Shown here in pieces: positions 1-4,851 of a stretch of 5,462 nt of DNA. Origin of the DNA: Thermodesulfobacteriota bacterium (lineage in GTDB: Bacteria > Desulfobacterota > Desulfocorpusculales > Desulfocorpusculum); contig JAPWUY010000159.1 in assembly GCA_028275295.1 (NCBI GenBank), positions 1 through 5,462 on the forward strand, given 5' to 3'. Positions within the stretch are counted from its first letter, which is position 1, and every line of letters starts with the position of its first letter. Below the pieces are notes generated by a model. It saw nothing but the letters and a program-made list of their open reading frames with translations, was not told the DNA's origin and searched no databases. Both the position numbers and the translations under genes were made by a program.

Positions 1-758
1 TAGCTCAAGACACGACTTCCTATGGGAAGGACCGCTCTGGGACGAGCGAGCTTCCCCAGCTTCTCTCGGAGCTGGACAGAATAGAGGGCCTGCACTGGTT
101 GAGGGTCATGTACGCGCATCCCAGGGGACTGGACGAGAGGGTCCTAGAGGCCCTGGCCAGAACCCAAAAGCTCTGTCCCTATCTGGATGTCCCCATCCAG
201 CATGCATCCAGAAAGATCCTGCAGAGAATGAATCGTGGGATAGGCCCCGATGATATTCGGCTGAGGATCTCGATGCTGAGGGAGGCTATCCCGGGCATTC
301 ACCTGCGCTCCACGGTGATAGTGGGCTTCCCAGGGGAGACAGAGGAAGACTTTGAGGAACTCCTCAACTTCCTTGACGAAGTCAGATTCGAGTGGCTGGG
401 AGGCTTCGTGTACTCGATGGAGGAGGGGACAGAGGCTGCCCTTATGCCCCACAAGGTCCCGAAGAGACTCGCCCAAAAAAGGCTCTCCACGGTGATGGCG
501 AGACAAAAGGCAATAACCCAGAGGGCCTTGAAGAGATGGGTGGGAAAAGAGCTGGAGGTTCTCGTGGAGGGAGTGAAGAGAACCTCCTTTTCGGGTAGGA
601 CAAGTTTCCAAGCTCCTGGGATAGACGGAGTCGTGCGGGTGAAGGGAACCATTACTTCAGAGCACACCTTTGCCAGAGTGCTGATCACTGGAGTGAGGGG
701 CTACGACTTGGAGGGGTCTTTGATGCCCCTTAGCTCATTTAGTTCATCCGGGCTTTGA
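1..758 (+). CDS. rimO: Ribosomal protein S12 methylthiotransferase RimO (3' part; start lies outside the window)
   Basis: RimO is a cytoplasmic radical-SAM enzyme that adds a methylthio group to a conserved aspartate of ribosomal protein S12. The open frame enters from the left edge; the first complete codon is at position 3 and 251 residues are visible. They begin AQDTTSYGKD, the RimO-type version of a motif that in the sister tRNA enzyme MiaB reads GQNVNAY. There follow the radical-SAM core blocks YLDVPIQHAS, KILQRMNRG and STVIVGFPGETEEDF. From about position 535 a TRAM-like substrate-binding domain follows, with the family's closing motif ITGVRGYDLEGSL. The CxxxCxxC iron-sulfur motif and the N-terminal domain lie upstream of the window. 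The last 11 residues after the YDLEGSL block are an extra tail, and this tail overlaps the convergent gene at 701-1024. The choice of RimO over MiaB is well supported by the first motif. Confidence 0.93.
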   Translation, partial: AQDTTSYGKDRSGTSELPQLLSELDRIEGLHWLRVMYAHPRGLDERVLEALARTQKLCPYLDVPIQHASRKILQRMNRGIGPDDIRLRISMLREAIPGIHLRSTVIVGFPGETEEDFEELLNFLDEVRFEWLGGFVYSMEEGTEAALMPHKVPKRLAQKRLSTVMARQKAITQRALKRWVGKELEVLVEGVKRTSFSGRTSFQAPGIDGVVRVKGTITSEHTFARVLITGVRGYDLEGSLMPLSSFSSSGL

Positions 759-1024
759 GGCTTGCGAAAAAGGGGCTCATCCAAATCCAGGACCTTGAGG
801 GGGCTTTTGCCAGTGAACATGCGGATTATTTGCCCGATGGTATAGGCCGGCCCTTGGAGGACCAGATGGCAATTTTTGAAAGTGCATCCATGGATCTCTG
901 TGTCTCCCCTTTCAAGCACAACGATACAGTCTTCAAATTCGCAATGCTCGAAGGCCTTTCCATCCAGTTCTATCCTCTGCTTTTGGAACCTAGAGTTCCT
1001 GTGCCTCACCCTGTAACCTGTCAT
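701..1024 (-). CDS. Small cysteine-containing repeat protein of unknown function (107 aa)
   Basis: I do not recognise a named family. The 107-residue product has no signal peptide or membrane span, so it is probably cytoplasmic. Residues 25-58 contain two copies of a short unit, C28-x-F30-xx-C33 and C47-x-F49-xx-C52, each followed by alternating hydrophobic residues (IVVLERG and LVLQGPA). This pattern suggests rungs of a small right-handed beta-helix, as in pentapeptide-repeat-like proteins. Then come an amphipathic block, YTIGQIIRMFTGKSPLKVLD (61-80), and a charged tail. The ATG at 1024 is preceded by AGAGGACAG and, further up, GGAGG; no earlier in-frame ATG, GTG or TTG occurs before a stop. 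The last 58 bases overlap the end of rimO on the other strand. It lies 71 bases downstream of the gene at 1096-1398 and may share its transcript. I judge it real because its composition is balanced and protein-like and it continues across two-thirds of its length where no other gene exists. Confidence 0.75.
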   Translation of the reverse strand: MTGYRVRHRNSRFQKQRIELDGKAFEHCEFEDCIVVLERGDTEIHGCTFKNCHLVLQGPAYTIGQIIRMFTGKSPLKVLDLDEPLFRKPQSPDELNELRGIKDPSKS

Positions 1025-1095
1025 CTGTCCTCTGCCTCCATCTGGCTTGCGGCTCTGGCTCCAGGGCCCCCACTAGCATCTCTCTCACCCGTAAG

Positions 1096-1398
1096 TCAAT
1101 CTTTGGCCAAGACCTCTGTGATGTCCTTTTCCCTGAGCATGCTCCTTTTCCAGCTCTCGAGACGAGGGAGGAGAAAAGGAAGGAGCCTCAAGGAGAAGTA
1201 GGGAGGGAAAAAGGGAAGCCCCATCATGTCCCCGAAGATCATGAGAAAGAGCATATCTTCGAGGGCCTTCCTCTCGCGACGGAGCTCTATCTCGAGCTCG
1301 TAAAGGGTCGCCCCGTAGGCGAGCTCCTTCAAGGCGTTTTTCAAACGACCGAATGTCCGCTGAAAATCCTTCAAGAGATCCCTGGTCTCCAAGTACAT
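1096..1398 (-). CDS. Small protein of unknown function, possibly membrane-associated (100 aa)
   Basis: I cannot assign a function. The 100-residue product starts with a charged, helix-forming stretch (residues 5-48, including LKDFQRTFGRLKNALKELAY and YELEIELRRERKALED) with heptad-like hydrophobic spacing. A hydrophobic segment follows (about 49-67, MLFLMIFGDMMGLPFFPPYF), then an amphipathic part RLLPFLLPRL and a basic-acidic tail. The hydrophobic segment contains aspartate and prolines, so it may be a membrane-associated hairpin rather than a full span. The ATG at 1398 is the only in-frame start before the upstream stop TGA at 1417-1419. A weak GGAG lies 11 bases ahead of it. A good sigma-70-type promoter lies at 1440-1468, giving a leader of about 35 bases. 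This suggests the gene starts its own transcription unit, with the gene at 701-1024 following it. Confidence 0.75.
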   Translation of the reverse strand: MYLETRDLLKDFQRTFGRLKNALKELAYGATLYELEIELRRERKALEDMLFLMIFGDMMGLPFFPPYFSLRLLPFLLPRLESWKRSMLREKDITEVLAKD

Positions 1399-1723
1399 CG
1401 GGGAATCGACTCCATCTCAATGGCCACCTGCCATCTGCAAATATAAGCCTCCCTCGAGAAAAGGACAATGGTTTTTGGGCCTTTCTGGGGATGCTACTCC
1501 TTACTTCAGCCCCCACTCCACTAGATAGGTTATCGCAAAGGAAGCCCCTTGGTTCCATTTGTCGGGCACTTCAGGTACCCCCTGGGAAGGTCTTGGGGAA
1601 TGGAGAGCGCACTGCTTTTTCTTCCCCTCTAGAAGGGATCGGCCAAAGGCTCTCAGTCCTCGCAACCGAGTCTTGGAGAGACTCCAGGCCGAGCTCCCTG
1701 AAACCGAGAAACCCGTTTCCTCA
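1399..1723. other. 325-base stretch without a convincing gene
   Basis: This stretch separates the last gene of the minus-strand operon (ending at 1724) from the independently promoted gene at 1096-1398. Open frames exist on both strands, but they start inside neighbouring genes, have skewed Arg/Ser-rich composition and lack good ribosome binding sites. The only site I can support is the promoter at 1440-1468. Just after the 1724 stop, the minus strand has a very short inverted repeat (GAAAC-GG-GTTTC, complement of 1709-1720) without a T-run, so I do not call a terminator. A second imperfect palindrome around TCTAGA (near 1626-1639) also lacks a T-run. Confidence 0.6.
1440..1468 (-). promoter_or_regulatory. 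Sigma-70-like promoter for the 1096-1398 gene
   Basis: Read on the minus strand, a -35 box TTGTCC (1463-1468) and a -10 box TATATT (1440-1445) are separated by exactly 17 bases. They match the consensus TTGACA and TATAAT at four and five of six positions. Transcription would begin near 1433, leaving a short leader before the ATG at 1398. The placement, in otherwise empty sequence directly ahead of a gene, supports the call, but it is by eye. Confidence 0.5.
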
Positions 1724-2143
1724 TCATTCTCCCTCTTTTTTCTCACGGCGGCTCAGGGCCAGGAGGGCCTCCTTACGCTCCTTTGCATTCTCTATTGCCA
1801 CAAGAAGGGTATCCACGGGACAAGGCTTGAGCAAGATGTCCCCGACACCCCCTTCCAGTGCCCTTGCCGCTCTCTCTAGGTCCATGTGGCCACTGAGCAT
1901 AAGAACTGGGGTAAGGGAATCCGTCTTTCTTATCTCCTCGAGAACAGCGAGTCCGTCCATGCCTGGCATCTTGAGGTCCAGAACTATCACATCCACCTCA
2001 TTTCCCCGTTTCAGCCACTCGAGTGCAGTCTCTCCATCTTTGGCGATGGAGACCTCAAGCCCCCTTCTCCCGAGCACTTTAGCCAGGGCCTCGGCGTATA
2101 ATTCCTCGTCATCCACAAGGAGAACCCTTATCCTCCCACCCAT
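1724..2143 (-). CDS. Stand-alone response regulator receiver protein, atypical switch residue (139 aa)
   Basis: This is a CheY-like receiver domain filling almost the whole protein, with no DNA-binding or enzymatic output domain. The visible signature is complete for phosphorylation: acidic pair D11-D12 (VLLVDDEE), phospho-acceptor D56 (VIVLDLKMPGMDG), hydroxyl residue S84 (VLMLSGH) and invariant K106 (LLKP). At the position before beta-5 where an aromatic switch residue usually sits (DY or DF before the lysine), this protein has I103, and the loop reads GGVGD instead of the usual GAxDY. The tail after about residue 120 is a charged helix (KERKEALLALSRREKKEGE). It lies 66 bases downstream of the other receiver gene and is probably the last gene of the operon. 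The ATG at 2143 has AAGGGGG 8 bases ahead. It probably takes a phosphate from a histidine kinase and acts by protein contact or as a phosphate sink; the partner kinase is not shown. Confidence 0.88.
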   Translation of the reverse strand: MGGRIRVLLVDDEELYAEALAKVLGRRGLEVSIAKDGETALEWLKRGNEVDVIVLDLKMPGMDGLAVLEEIRKTDSLTPVLMLSGHMDLERAARALEGGVGDILLKPCPVDTLLVAIENAKERKEALLALSRREKKEGE

Positions 2144-2209
2144 CCCCAGGCCCCCTTCCCTCTTGGGACAACTTCACAGCGTCATTGTCCATCTTGTCGT
2201 CACGGATTC

Positions 2210-2629
2210 TCACTTCTTGTCCTTTTTCCCTTCTCTGTCAAGGGCGGCCTCCAGCTTGAGCCAGCTCCTCTCCCTCGCTTGGTGAATCTTCTCCACTAGC
2301 TCGTCGAGGTCCATGGGTTTGAGCACATAGTCGAAGGCCCCTGCCCTCATCCCCTTGATTCCCATCTCTGTGGAGCCGACCGCCGTGAGGAGGATGACCT
2401 CCGTCTCCGGCCACTTAGCCTTCATGGTCTTGAGGGTCTCTATCCCGTCGATCCCAGGCATCATCACATCCAGTATCACCACATCGAAGGACTCCCTCTC
2501 CATCCTCCCCAATGCCTCCTCCCCGCTGGGCACACCACAGGCGAGAAATCCCCTACGATTGAGCACCTTGACTAGGGATTCCAGGAACTCCTTCTCGTCG
2601 TCTACCAGAAGCACCTTAACTCTCTCCAT
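2210..2629 (-). CDS. Stand-alone response regulator receiver protein (139 aa)
   Basis: This is a canonical CheY-like receiver without an output domain. Counting from the ATG at 2629, the key residues are the acidic pair D10-D11 (VLLVDDEKEF), phospho-acceptor D54 (VVILDVMMPGIDG), T82 (VILLTAVGS), aromatic switch Y101 (GAFDYVLKP) and K104. The tail from about residue 115 (KIHQARERSWLKLEAALDREGKKDKK) is a basic charged helix. An in-frame TTG six codons upstream (2647) is possible, but the ATG has an excellent GGGAGG site 5 bases ahead (2635-2640). That site lies inside the end of the preceding 72-residue gene, which overlaps this one by 14 bases, so translation of the two is probably coupled. 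All switch residues are conventional, unlike in the second receiver at 1724-2143, which suggests that the two do different jobs, for example as steps of a phosphorelay or as competing acceptors. Confidence 0.92.
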   Translation of the reverse strand: MERVKVLLVDDEKEFLESLVKVLNRRGFLACGVPSGEEALGRMERESFDVVILDVMMPGIDGIETLKTMKAKWPETEVILLTAVGSTEMGIKGMRAGAFDYVLKPMDLDELVEKIHQARERSWLKLEAALDREGKKDKK

Positions 2630-2834
2630 GGGGGCCTCCCTGGGCAAAAAACCTTCTCACGAGAAACCCTCCGCCTCCTATGGTGATGAGGACCATGGGC
2701 AGAAAGACCATCAAGAAGTAACCCGGCATCTCATCACCTTTCCCGTGGCTCAGATACATGCTCAGAGTGAGCTCCCCCAAGATCAGCCCATTGAGGCCAC
2801 AGGTGGCAAGGAGCCTTGACATATGCGTCTTCAT
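2616..2834 (-). CDS. Small membrane protein with two predicted spans (72 aa), unknown function
   Basis: I do not recognise a family. The protein has two hydrophobic segments: residues 8-28 (from LLATCGLNGLILGEL to SMYL), then a short polar loop SHGKGDEMPG, and residues 39-59 (YFLMVFLPMVLITIGGGGFLV). A basic patch RR at 60-61 follows, and a short tail. The basic residues after span 2, and the lysine and arginine before span 1, suggest that both ends face the cytoplasm and the loop faces the periplasm. The ATG at 2834 follows AAGGGGG at a good distance; a second in-frame ATG (residue 5) is less well placed. It is 45 bases downstream of the periplasmic-protein gene, and its 3' end overlaps the start of the first receiver by 14 bases. 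This tight link to a receiver gene suggests, without proof, a membrane partner of the signalling proteins or of the transporter. Confidence 0.78.
   Translation of the reverse strand: MKTHMSRLLATCGLNGLILGELTLSMYLSHGKGDEMPGYFLMVFLPMVLITIGGGGFLVRRFFAQGGPHGES
2635..2640 (-). promoter_or_regulatory. Ribosome binding site deciding the start of the first receiver gene
   Basis: On the minus strand this reads GGGAGG and lies 5 bases before the ATG at 2629. It favours that ATG over the in-frame TTG at 2647, which lies upstream of it. The site is inside the coding sequence of the preceding small membrane-protein gene, the arrangement expected for translational coupling. Confidence 0.75.
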
Positions 2835-2879
2835 GGTGCCCCCTTTTTGCTTTTTCCCCTTTGTGGGCCCCTTCCCTCT

Positions 2880-3215
2880 TCACTTCTTCATGAGGTCTTG
2901 ACGGGTCACGTTCATGACTTTGATGGCCACTCGTTCCGTCCCCTTCACCTCGTACGCTATCCGCAATATGTCCCCGACTTTTGGTGGGGCCCCTATTTGA
3001 GCCTTGGAAGCATTGTAGACAGAGGTGATCCCAGTAGGCCTGCCATAGGGGTGCTCTTGGGAGAATTCCGTATCGTATTCCTCCAAGGTTATGGACATGG
3101 AGCCTTCATCAAACTTCAAACATTTGCCCTGACTGACCTCAGCACATAGTCCTGCTGAGGCAAGACAGAGGTTCAGCAAGATGACCATTATGCCCAGAAC
3201 CGAGCGCCTTCTCAT
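2880..3215 (-). CDS. Small exported (periplasmic) protein of unknown function (111 aa)
   Basis: The product has a typical Sec signal peptide: a basic start MRRR, a hydrophobic core (residues 6-22, VLGIMVILLNLCLASAG) and a likely signal-peptidase I site after LCA (residue 25). The cysteines at 17 and 24 do not sit in a good lipobox, so lipoprotein processing is less likely, although related Desulfovibrio genes are, as I recall, annotated as putative lipoproteins. The mature part, about 86 residues, opens with GKCLKFDEGSMSITLEEYDTE. It ends with a block rich in short beta strands, GDILRIAYEVKGTERVAIKVMNVTRQDLMKK, which suggests a small beta-barrel or OB-like fold. The ATG at 3215 has GAGGAGGGG ahead of it, and that site begins at the TGA stop of the transporter gene 12 bases upstream. 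Position and localisation suggest a periplasmic partner of the transporter or of the divergent sensor. Confidence 0.85.
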   Translation of the reverse strand: MRRRSVLGIMVILLNLCLASAGLCAEVSQGKCLKFDEGSMSITLEEYDTEFSQEHPYGRPTGITSVYNASKAQIGAPPKVGDILRIAYEVKGTERVAIKVMNVTRQDLMKK

Positions 3216-3227
3216 GGCTTCCCCTCC

Positions 3228-4268
3228 TCATGCTGCCTTTGCCAAGGAGCGCGCCAAGGCCTTCTTTTCCCTCAACTCTTGGGCAGCTCCCTTGATCATT
3301 ATCACAGTTATGTAAGCTGACATCAGTCCGATTGTCACCAATATGATGGCAGCTGACAAGGAACTGAATCCGAACTCCTTGAGAATGATCGAGACCATGC
3401 AAGCGACGACACATATTCCGAATGCTATCCGGATCCCATACCCTTTCGCATACTTTGTGGCCACTGTCCCTATTTGAGCCCCTACGGCAGCGCCAGTGAG
3501 CATGACGAATACCGCAACCAGCTCTATCCTCCCTTTCATGGAGTAGGTGAAGGCACCGTACAGGCCGGATATCATCACCTCGAAGAGATCTGTCCCCACT
3601 GCTATGTGAGTGGGACATCCTATCAGGTAGACAAGAGCTGGCATCCTGAGGAGCCCCCCTCCAATGCCCAGGAATCCCGCCAGCAGTCCTGTCATGAAAC
3701 TCACGGTTATGGGAAGCCAAACGGAGCATGTGAAACCCGCTGTCTTGAAGTGGACCACTGGAGGTATCTTGATGCGGTGAAGGGTCTTATACCATGTGAT
3801 GCCTTCTGCCCCTTTCTCCCCCTCGACCACTCCCATCCTCTTTTTCCTGGTCGCCTTGTAGTAGTCATAGAAGACCATCGTACCGATGAGGGCCAAGAAA
3901 CCCACGTAGATCCACCTCACGGTCGACTCCACCTTGCCGAGCCTCTCGAGGTACATGACGAGCTGTGCTCCCACCTCGATGCCAATGAATGTGCCCAGAA
4001 CCATTATCAGGCCCAATTTGTAATCCACGTTTCCGAACTTGGAATGTCTTATGGTCGAAATCATGGACTTCCCAGCTATATGGGCCATGTCCGTCCCTAT
4101 GGCGAAGGCCATGGGAAAGCCCAATATGTTCAGACCAGGGGTCACCATCCAGGCTCCCCCCATCCCGAAGAAGCCGCCTATCACTCCCACCGAGAAACCT
4201 ATCAGCACGAGGCCAGGCCAGAAAATGGTCACCCCTGCAATGGGCATGTAAAGATAGAGCCATTCCAT
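3228..4268 (-). CDS. TauE/SafE-family anion transporter, putative sulfite exporter (346 aa)
   Basis: This polytopic inner-membrane protein belongs to the TauE/SafE family, whose members move sulfite, sulfoacetate and similar anions across the membrane. The family's internal duplication is visible. Residues 31-60 (GGFFGMGGAW, then TPGLNILGFP and AIGTD) correspond to residues 198-227 (GFLGIGGGLL, then MPALVYLIGCP and AVGTD). Hydrophobic segments lie around 11-35, 47-70, 84-106, 117-136, 182-210, 213-240, 248-272, 278-297 and 301-326. A charged linker (138-176, with RKKR and EGEKGAEG) divides the halves, and the C-terminal tail is basic and cytoplasmic. The ATG at 4268 has a strong GGGAGGTG site right behind the stop of the gene at 4282-4596, 13 bases away. 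The length is larger than the common 250-residue members because of the linker. The family call is firm; the substrate is inferred, with sulfite or another sulfur oxyanion suggested by the resemblance to sulfate-reducer loci. Confidence 0.92.
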   Translation of the reverse strand: MEWLYLYMPIAGVTIFWPGLVLIGFSVGVIGGFFGMGGAWMVTPGLNILGFPMAFAIGTDMAHIAGKSMISTIRHSKFGNVDYKLGLIMVLGTFIGIEVGAQLVMYLERLGKVESTVRWIYVGFLALIGTMVFYDYYKATRKKRMGVVEGEKGAEGITWYKTLHRIKIPPVVHFKTAGFTCSVWLPITVSFMTGLLAGFLGIGGGLLRMPALVYLIGCPTHIAVGTDLFEVMISGLYGAFTYSMKGRIELVAVFVMLTGAAVGAQIGTVATKYAKGYGIRIAFGICVVACMVSIILKEFGFSSLSAAIILVTIGLMSAYITVIMIKGAAQELREKKALARSLAKAA

Positions 4269-4281
4269 GGATTCACCTCCC

Positions 4282-4596
4282 TCAGTGTTCGATTATCTTT
4301 CTCGTCTTGAGATCGATTCCGGTTCGAGACATGAGCCAGTCCATGAGAAGACCCAGCAAAGCCCCAAAAAGCACAGTGAGCACAACGGCCCATACTGCGA
4401 AGAGAAGGGTATTGGTATTGTAAAGGTTCGCGAAGTACTTCATGATCCCACTCACCCTCCGCGTGTCCGCTACAACCACAAGGTTTGTGGCCTTCTCCCC
4501 TCCAGCCCACACCCAATCGGGAATCCATCCCACCGCCATGCCAAGCAATCCCACAATCGGTGTCAAAAGCCTTCCTCTCTTCGGAACTAGCCTCAT
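4282..4596 (-). CDS. Small membrane protein with N-terminal signal or anchor, resembling the DVU0150 family (104 aa)
   Basis: The product has a hydrophobic N-terminus after a basic start (residues 8-31, including LLTPIVGLLGMAVGWIPDWV), with a possible cleavage site after VWA. A short extracytoplasmic stretch follows (EKATNLVVVADTRRVSGIMKYFANLYNTNT), then a strong membrane span at 63-87 (TLLFAVWAVVLTVLFGALLGLLMDW) and a basic tail ending TRKIIEH. It resembles, from memory only, the small DVU0150-type proteins encoded next to TauE/SafE transporters in sulfate reducers. The frame is open further upstream to 4755, but the ATG at 4596 is chosen because AGGAGG (4603-4608) lies exactly 6 bases ahead. 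The upstream extension (GDLAKGDLAK) is only the translation of a tandem DNA repeat. It is the first firm gene of the minus-strand operon, 13 bases before the transporter, and is probably an accessory subunit of it. Function is unknown. Confidence 0.85.
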   Translation of the reverse strand: MRLVPKRGRLLTPIVGLLGMAVGWIPDWVWAGGEKATNLVVVADTRRVSGIMKYFANLYNTNTLLFAVWAVVLTVLFGALLGLLMDWLMSRTGIDLKTRKIIEH

Positions 4597-4597
4597 C

Positions 4598-4765
4598 TCA
4601 ACCCTCCTCTGGATCCGGTATTTTGCGAGATCTCCTTTTGCGAGATCTCCACAGACATGTCCATAACCAGATCCATGCCAAGAAGGTTCGCGCAATTGGC
4701 TGAGACGAGGCGATGGGCCCTTTGAGGGATTGCGCCGCATCGTGCAAGATGTCAAAATCCTTCAT
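4598..4765 (-). CDS. Candidate small single-span membrane protein (55 aa), low confidence
   Basis: An open frame ends with TGA at 4598-4600, one base before the ATG of the first firm operon gene, and overlaps that gene's ribosome binding site. From the ATG at 4765 the product begins MKDFDILHDAAQSLKGP. It then has a tryptophan-rich hydrophobic stretch, ARTFLAWIWLWTCLW (residues 25-39), followed at once by a strongly basic patch RSRKRRSRK and an acidic end PDPEEG. That is the pattern of a small anchored protein with its C-terminus in the cytoplasm. The 15-base tandem repeat at 4621-4650 falls in frame, encoding the repeated basic block. Against it: neither the ATG at 4765 nor the in-frame GTG at 4795 has a recognisable ribosome binding site, and the region must also hold the promoter. 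It may be a chance frame. Confidence 0.35.
   Translation of the reverse strand: MKDFDILHDAAQSLKGPIASSQPIARTFLAWIWLWTCLWRSRKRRSRKIPDPEEG
4603..4608 (-). promoter_or_regulatory. Ribosome binding site deciding the start of the first operon gene
   Basis: On the minus strand this reads AGGAGG, 6 bases before the ATG at 4596. It is a near-perfect anti-16S match and rules in the 104-residue product over the longer open frame reaching 4755. It also overlaps the last codons of the candidate small gene at 4598-4765. Confidence 0.8.
4621..4650. repeat. Perfect 15-base tandem repeat (two copies)
   Basis: The unit TTTTGCGAGATCTCC occurs at 4621-4635 and again, unchanged and without a gap, at 4636-4650. 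Each copy contains the palindrome GAGATCTC (4627-4634 and 4642-4649). The repeat lies 25 bases upstream of the ATG at 4596, within the leader or promoter region of the minus-strand operon. It could be a pair of regulator sites spaced 15 bases apart, a recent slippage duplication, or an in-frame duplication in the candidate gene at 4598-4765. Confidence 0.95.
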
Positions 4766-4833
4766 GGGTTGAGGGAATTGGAAAGGATGTTCCACCGTGG
4801 AGATTTTCCCTTGACTTAGCAGTAAGTGGAGAG

Positions 4834-4841
4834 AGGAGGGG
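4834..4841 (+). promoter_or_regulatory. Ribosome binding site for the divergent sensor gene
   Basis: AGGAGGGG lies 10 bases before the ATG at 4852, a little far but a strong match. It favours that start over the in-frame ATG at 4918, which has only a GGGG close by. Confidence 0.6.
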
Positions 4842-4851
4842 TGTATTCCCG

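Larger units (their letters stand above)
4597..4851. promoter_or_regulatory. Divergent regulatory region between the transporter operon and the sensor gene
   Basis: These 255 bases must hold the start signals for the divergent operon and sensor gene. Besides the tandem repeat at 4621-4650, there are inverted repeats: GCGCAAT (4690-4696) against ATTGCGC (4729-4735); TTGCGC (4730-4735) against GTGCAA (4742-4747), one mismatch; and a perfect short dyad TCCAC-C-GTGGA (4791-4801). A minus-strand TTGACA lies at 4750-4755 but without a good -10 box at the right spacing. No clear promoter can be named in either direction. The density of dyads fits binding by a regulator shared by both transcripts. 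Confidence 0.5.

Noticed and set aside
144..611. Minus-strand open frame opposite rimO
   Set aside because: It lies fully antisense to conserved RimO motifs and its translation has no domain features.
990..1091. Short minus-strand frame between the two small genes (about 30 codons)
   Set aside because: It overlaps the start of the gene at 701-1024 in another frame, has a low-complexity polar composition and no independent support.
1085..1558. Minus-strand 157-codon open frame overlapping the 100-residue gene
   Set aside because: Its Arg/Gly/Ser-rich translation looks like a shifted frame of the better-supported gene at 1096-1398, which has the ordered helix and hydrophobic pattern.
1702..1722. 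Inverted repeat GAAAC-GG-GTTTC after the last operon gene as a terminator
   Set aside because: The stem is five bases, the loop too small, and there is no T-run after it on the minus strand.
1501..1746. Minus-strand 81-codon open frame after the second receiver
   Set aside because: It starts with GTG inside the receiver gene without a suitable ribosome binding site. The Ser/Arg-rich first half and lack of any recognisable pattern make a gene unlikely, although its last 18 residues look somewhat protein-like.
1353..2285. Long plus-strand open frame (310 codons)
   Set aside because: It runs antisense to the second receiver and across the empty stretch. The product is Ser/Arg/Pro-rich with no domain and no good ribosome binding site, while the minus strand shows a perfect receiver signature.
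3474..4310. Long plus-strand open frame (278 codons)
   Set aside because: It is the mirror of the TauE/SafE gene. Its His/Pro-rich composition has no recognisable domain, and the opposite strand encodes an unmistakable transporter.
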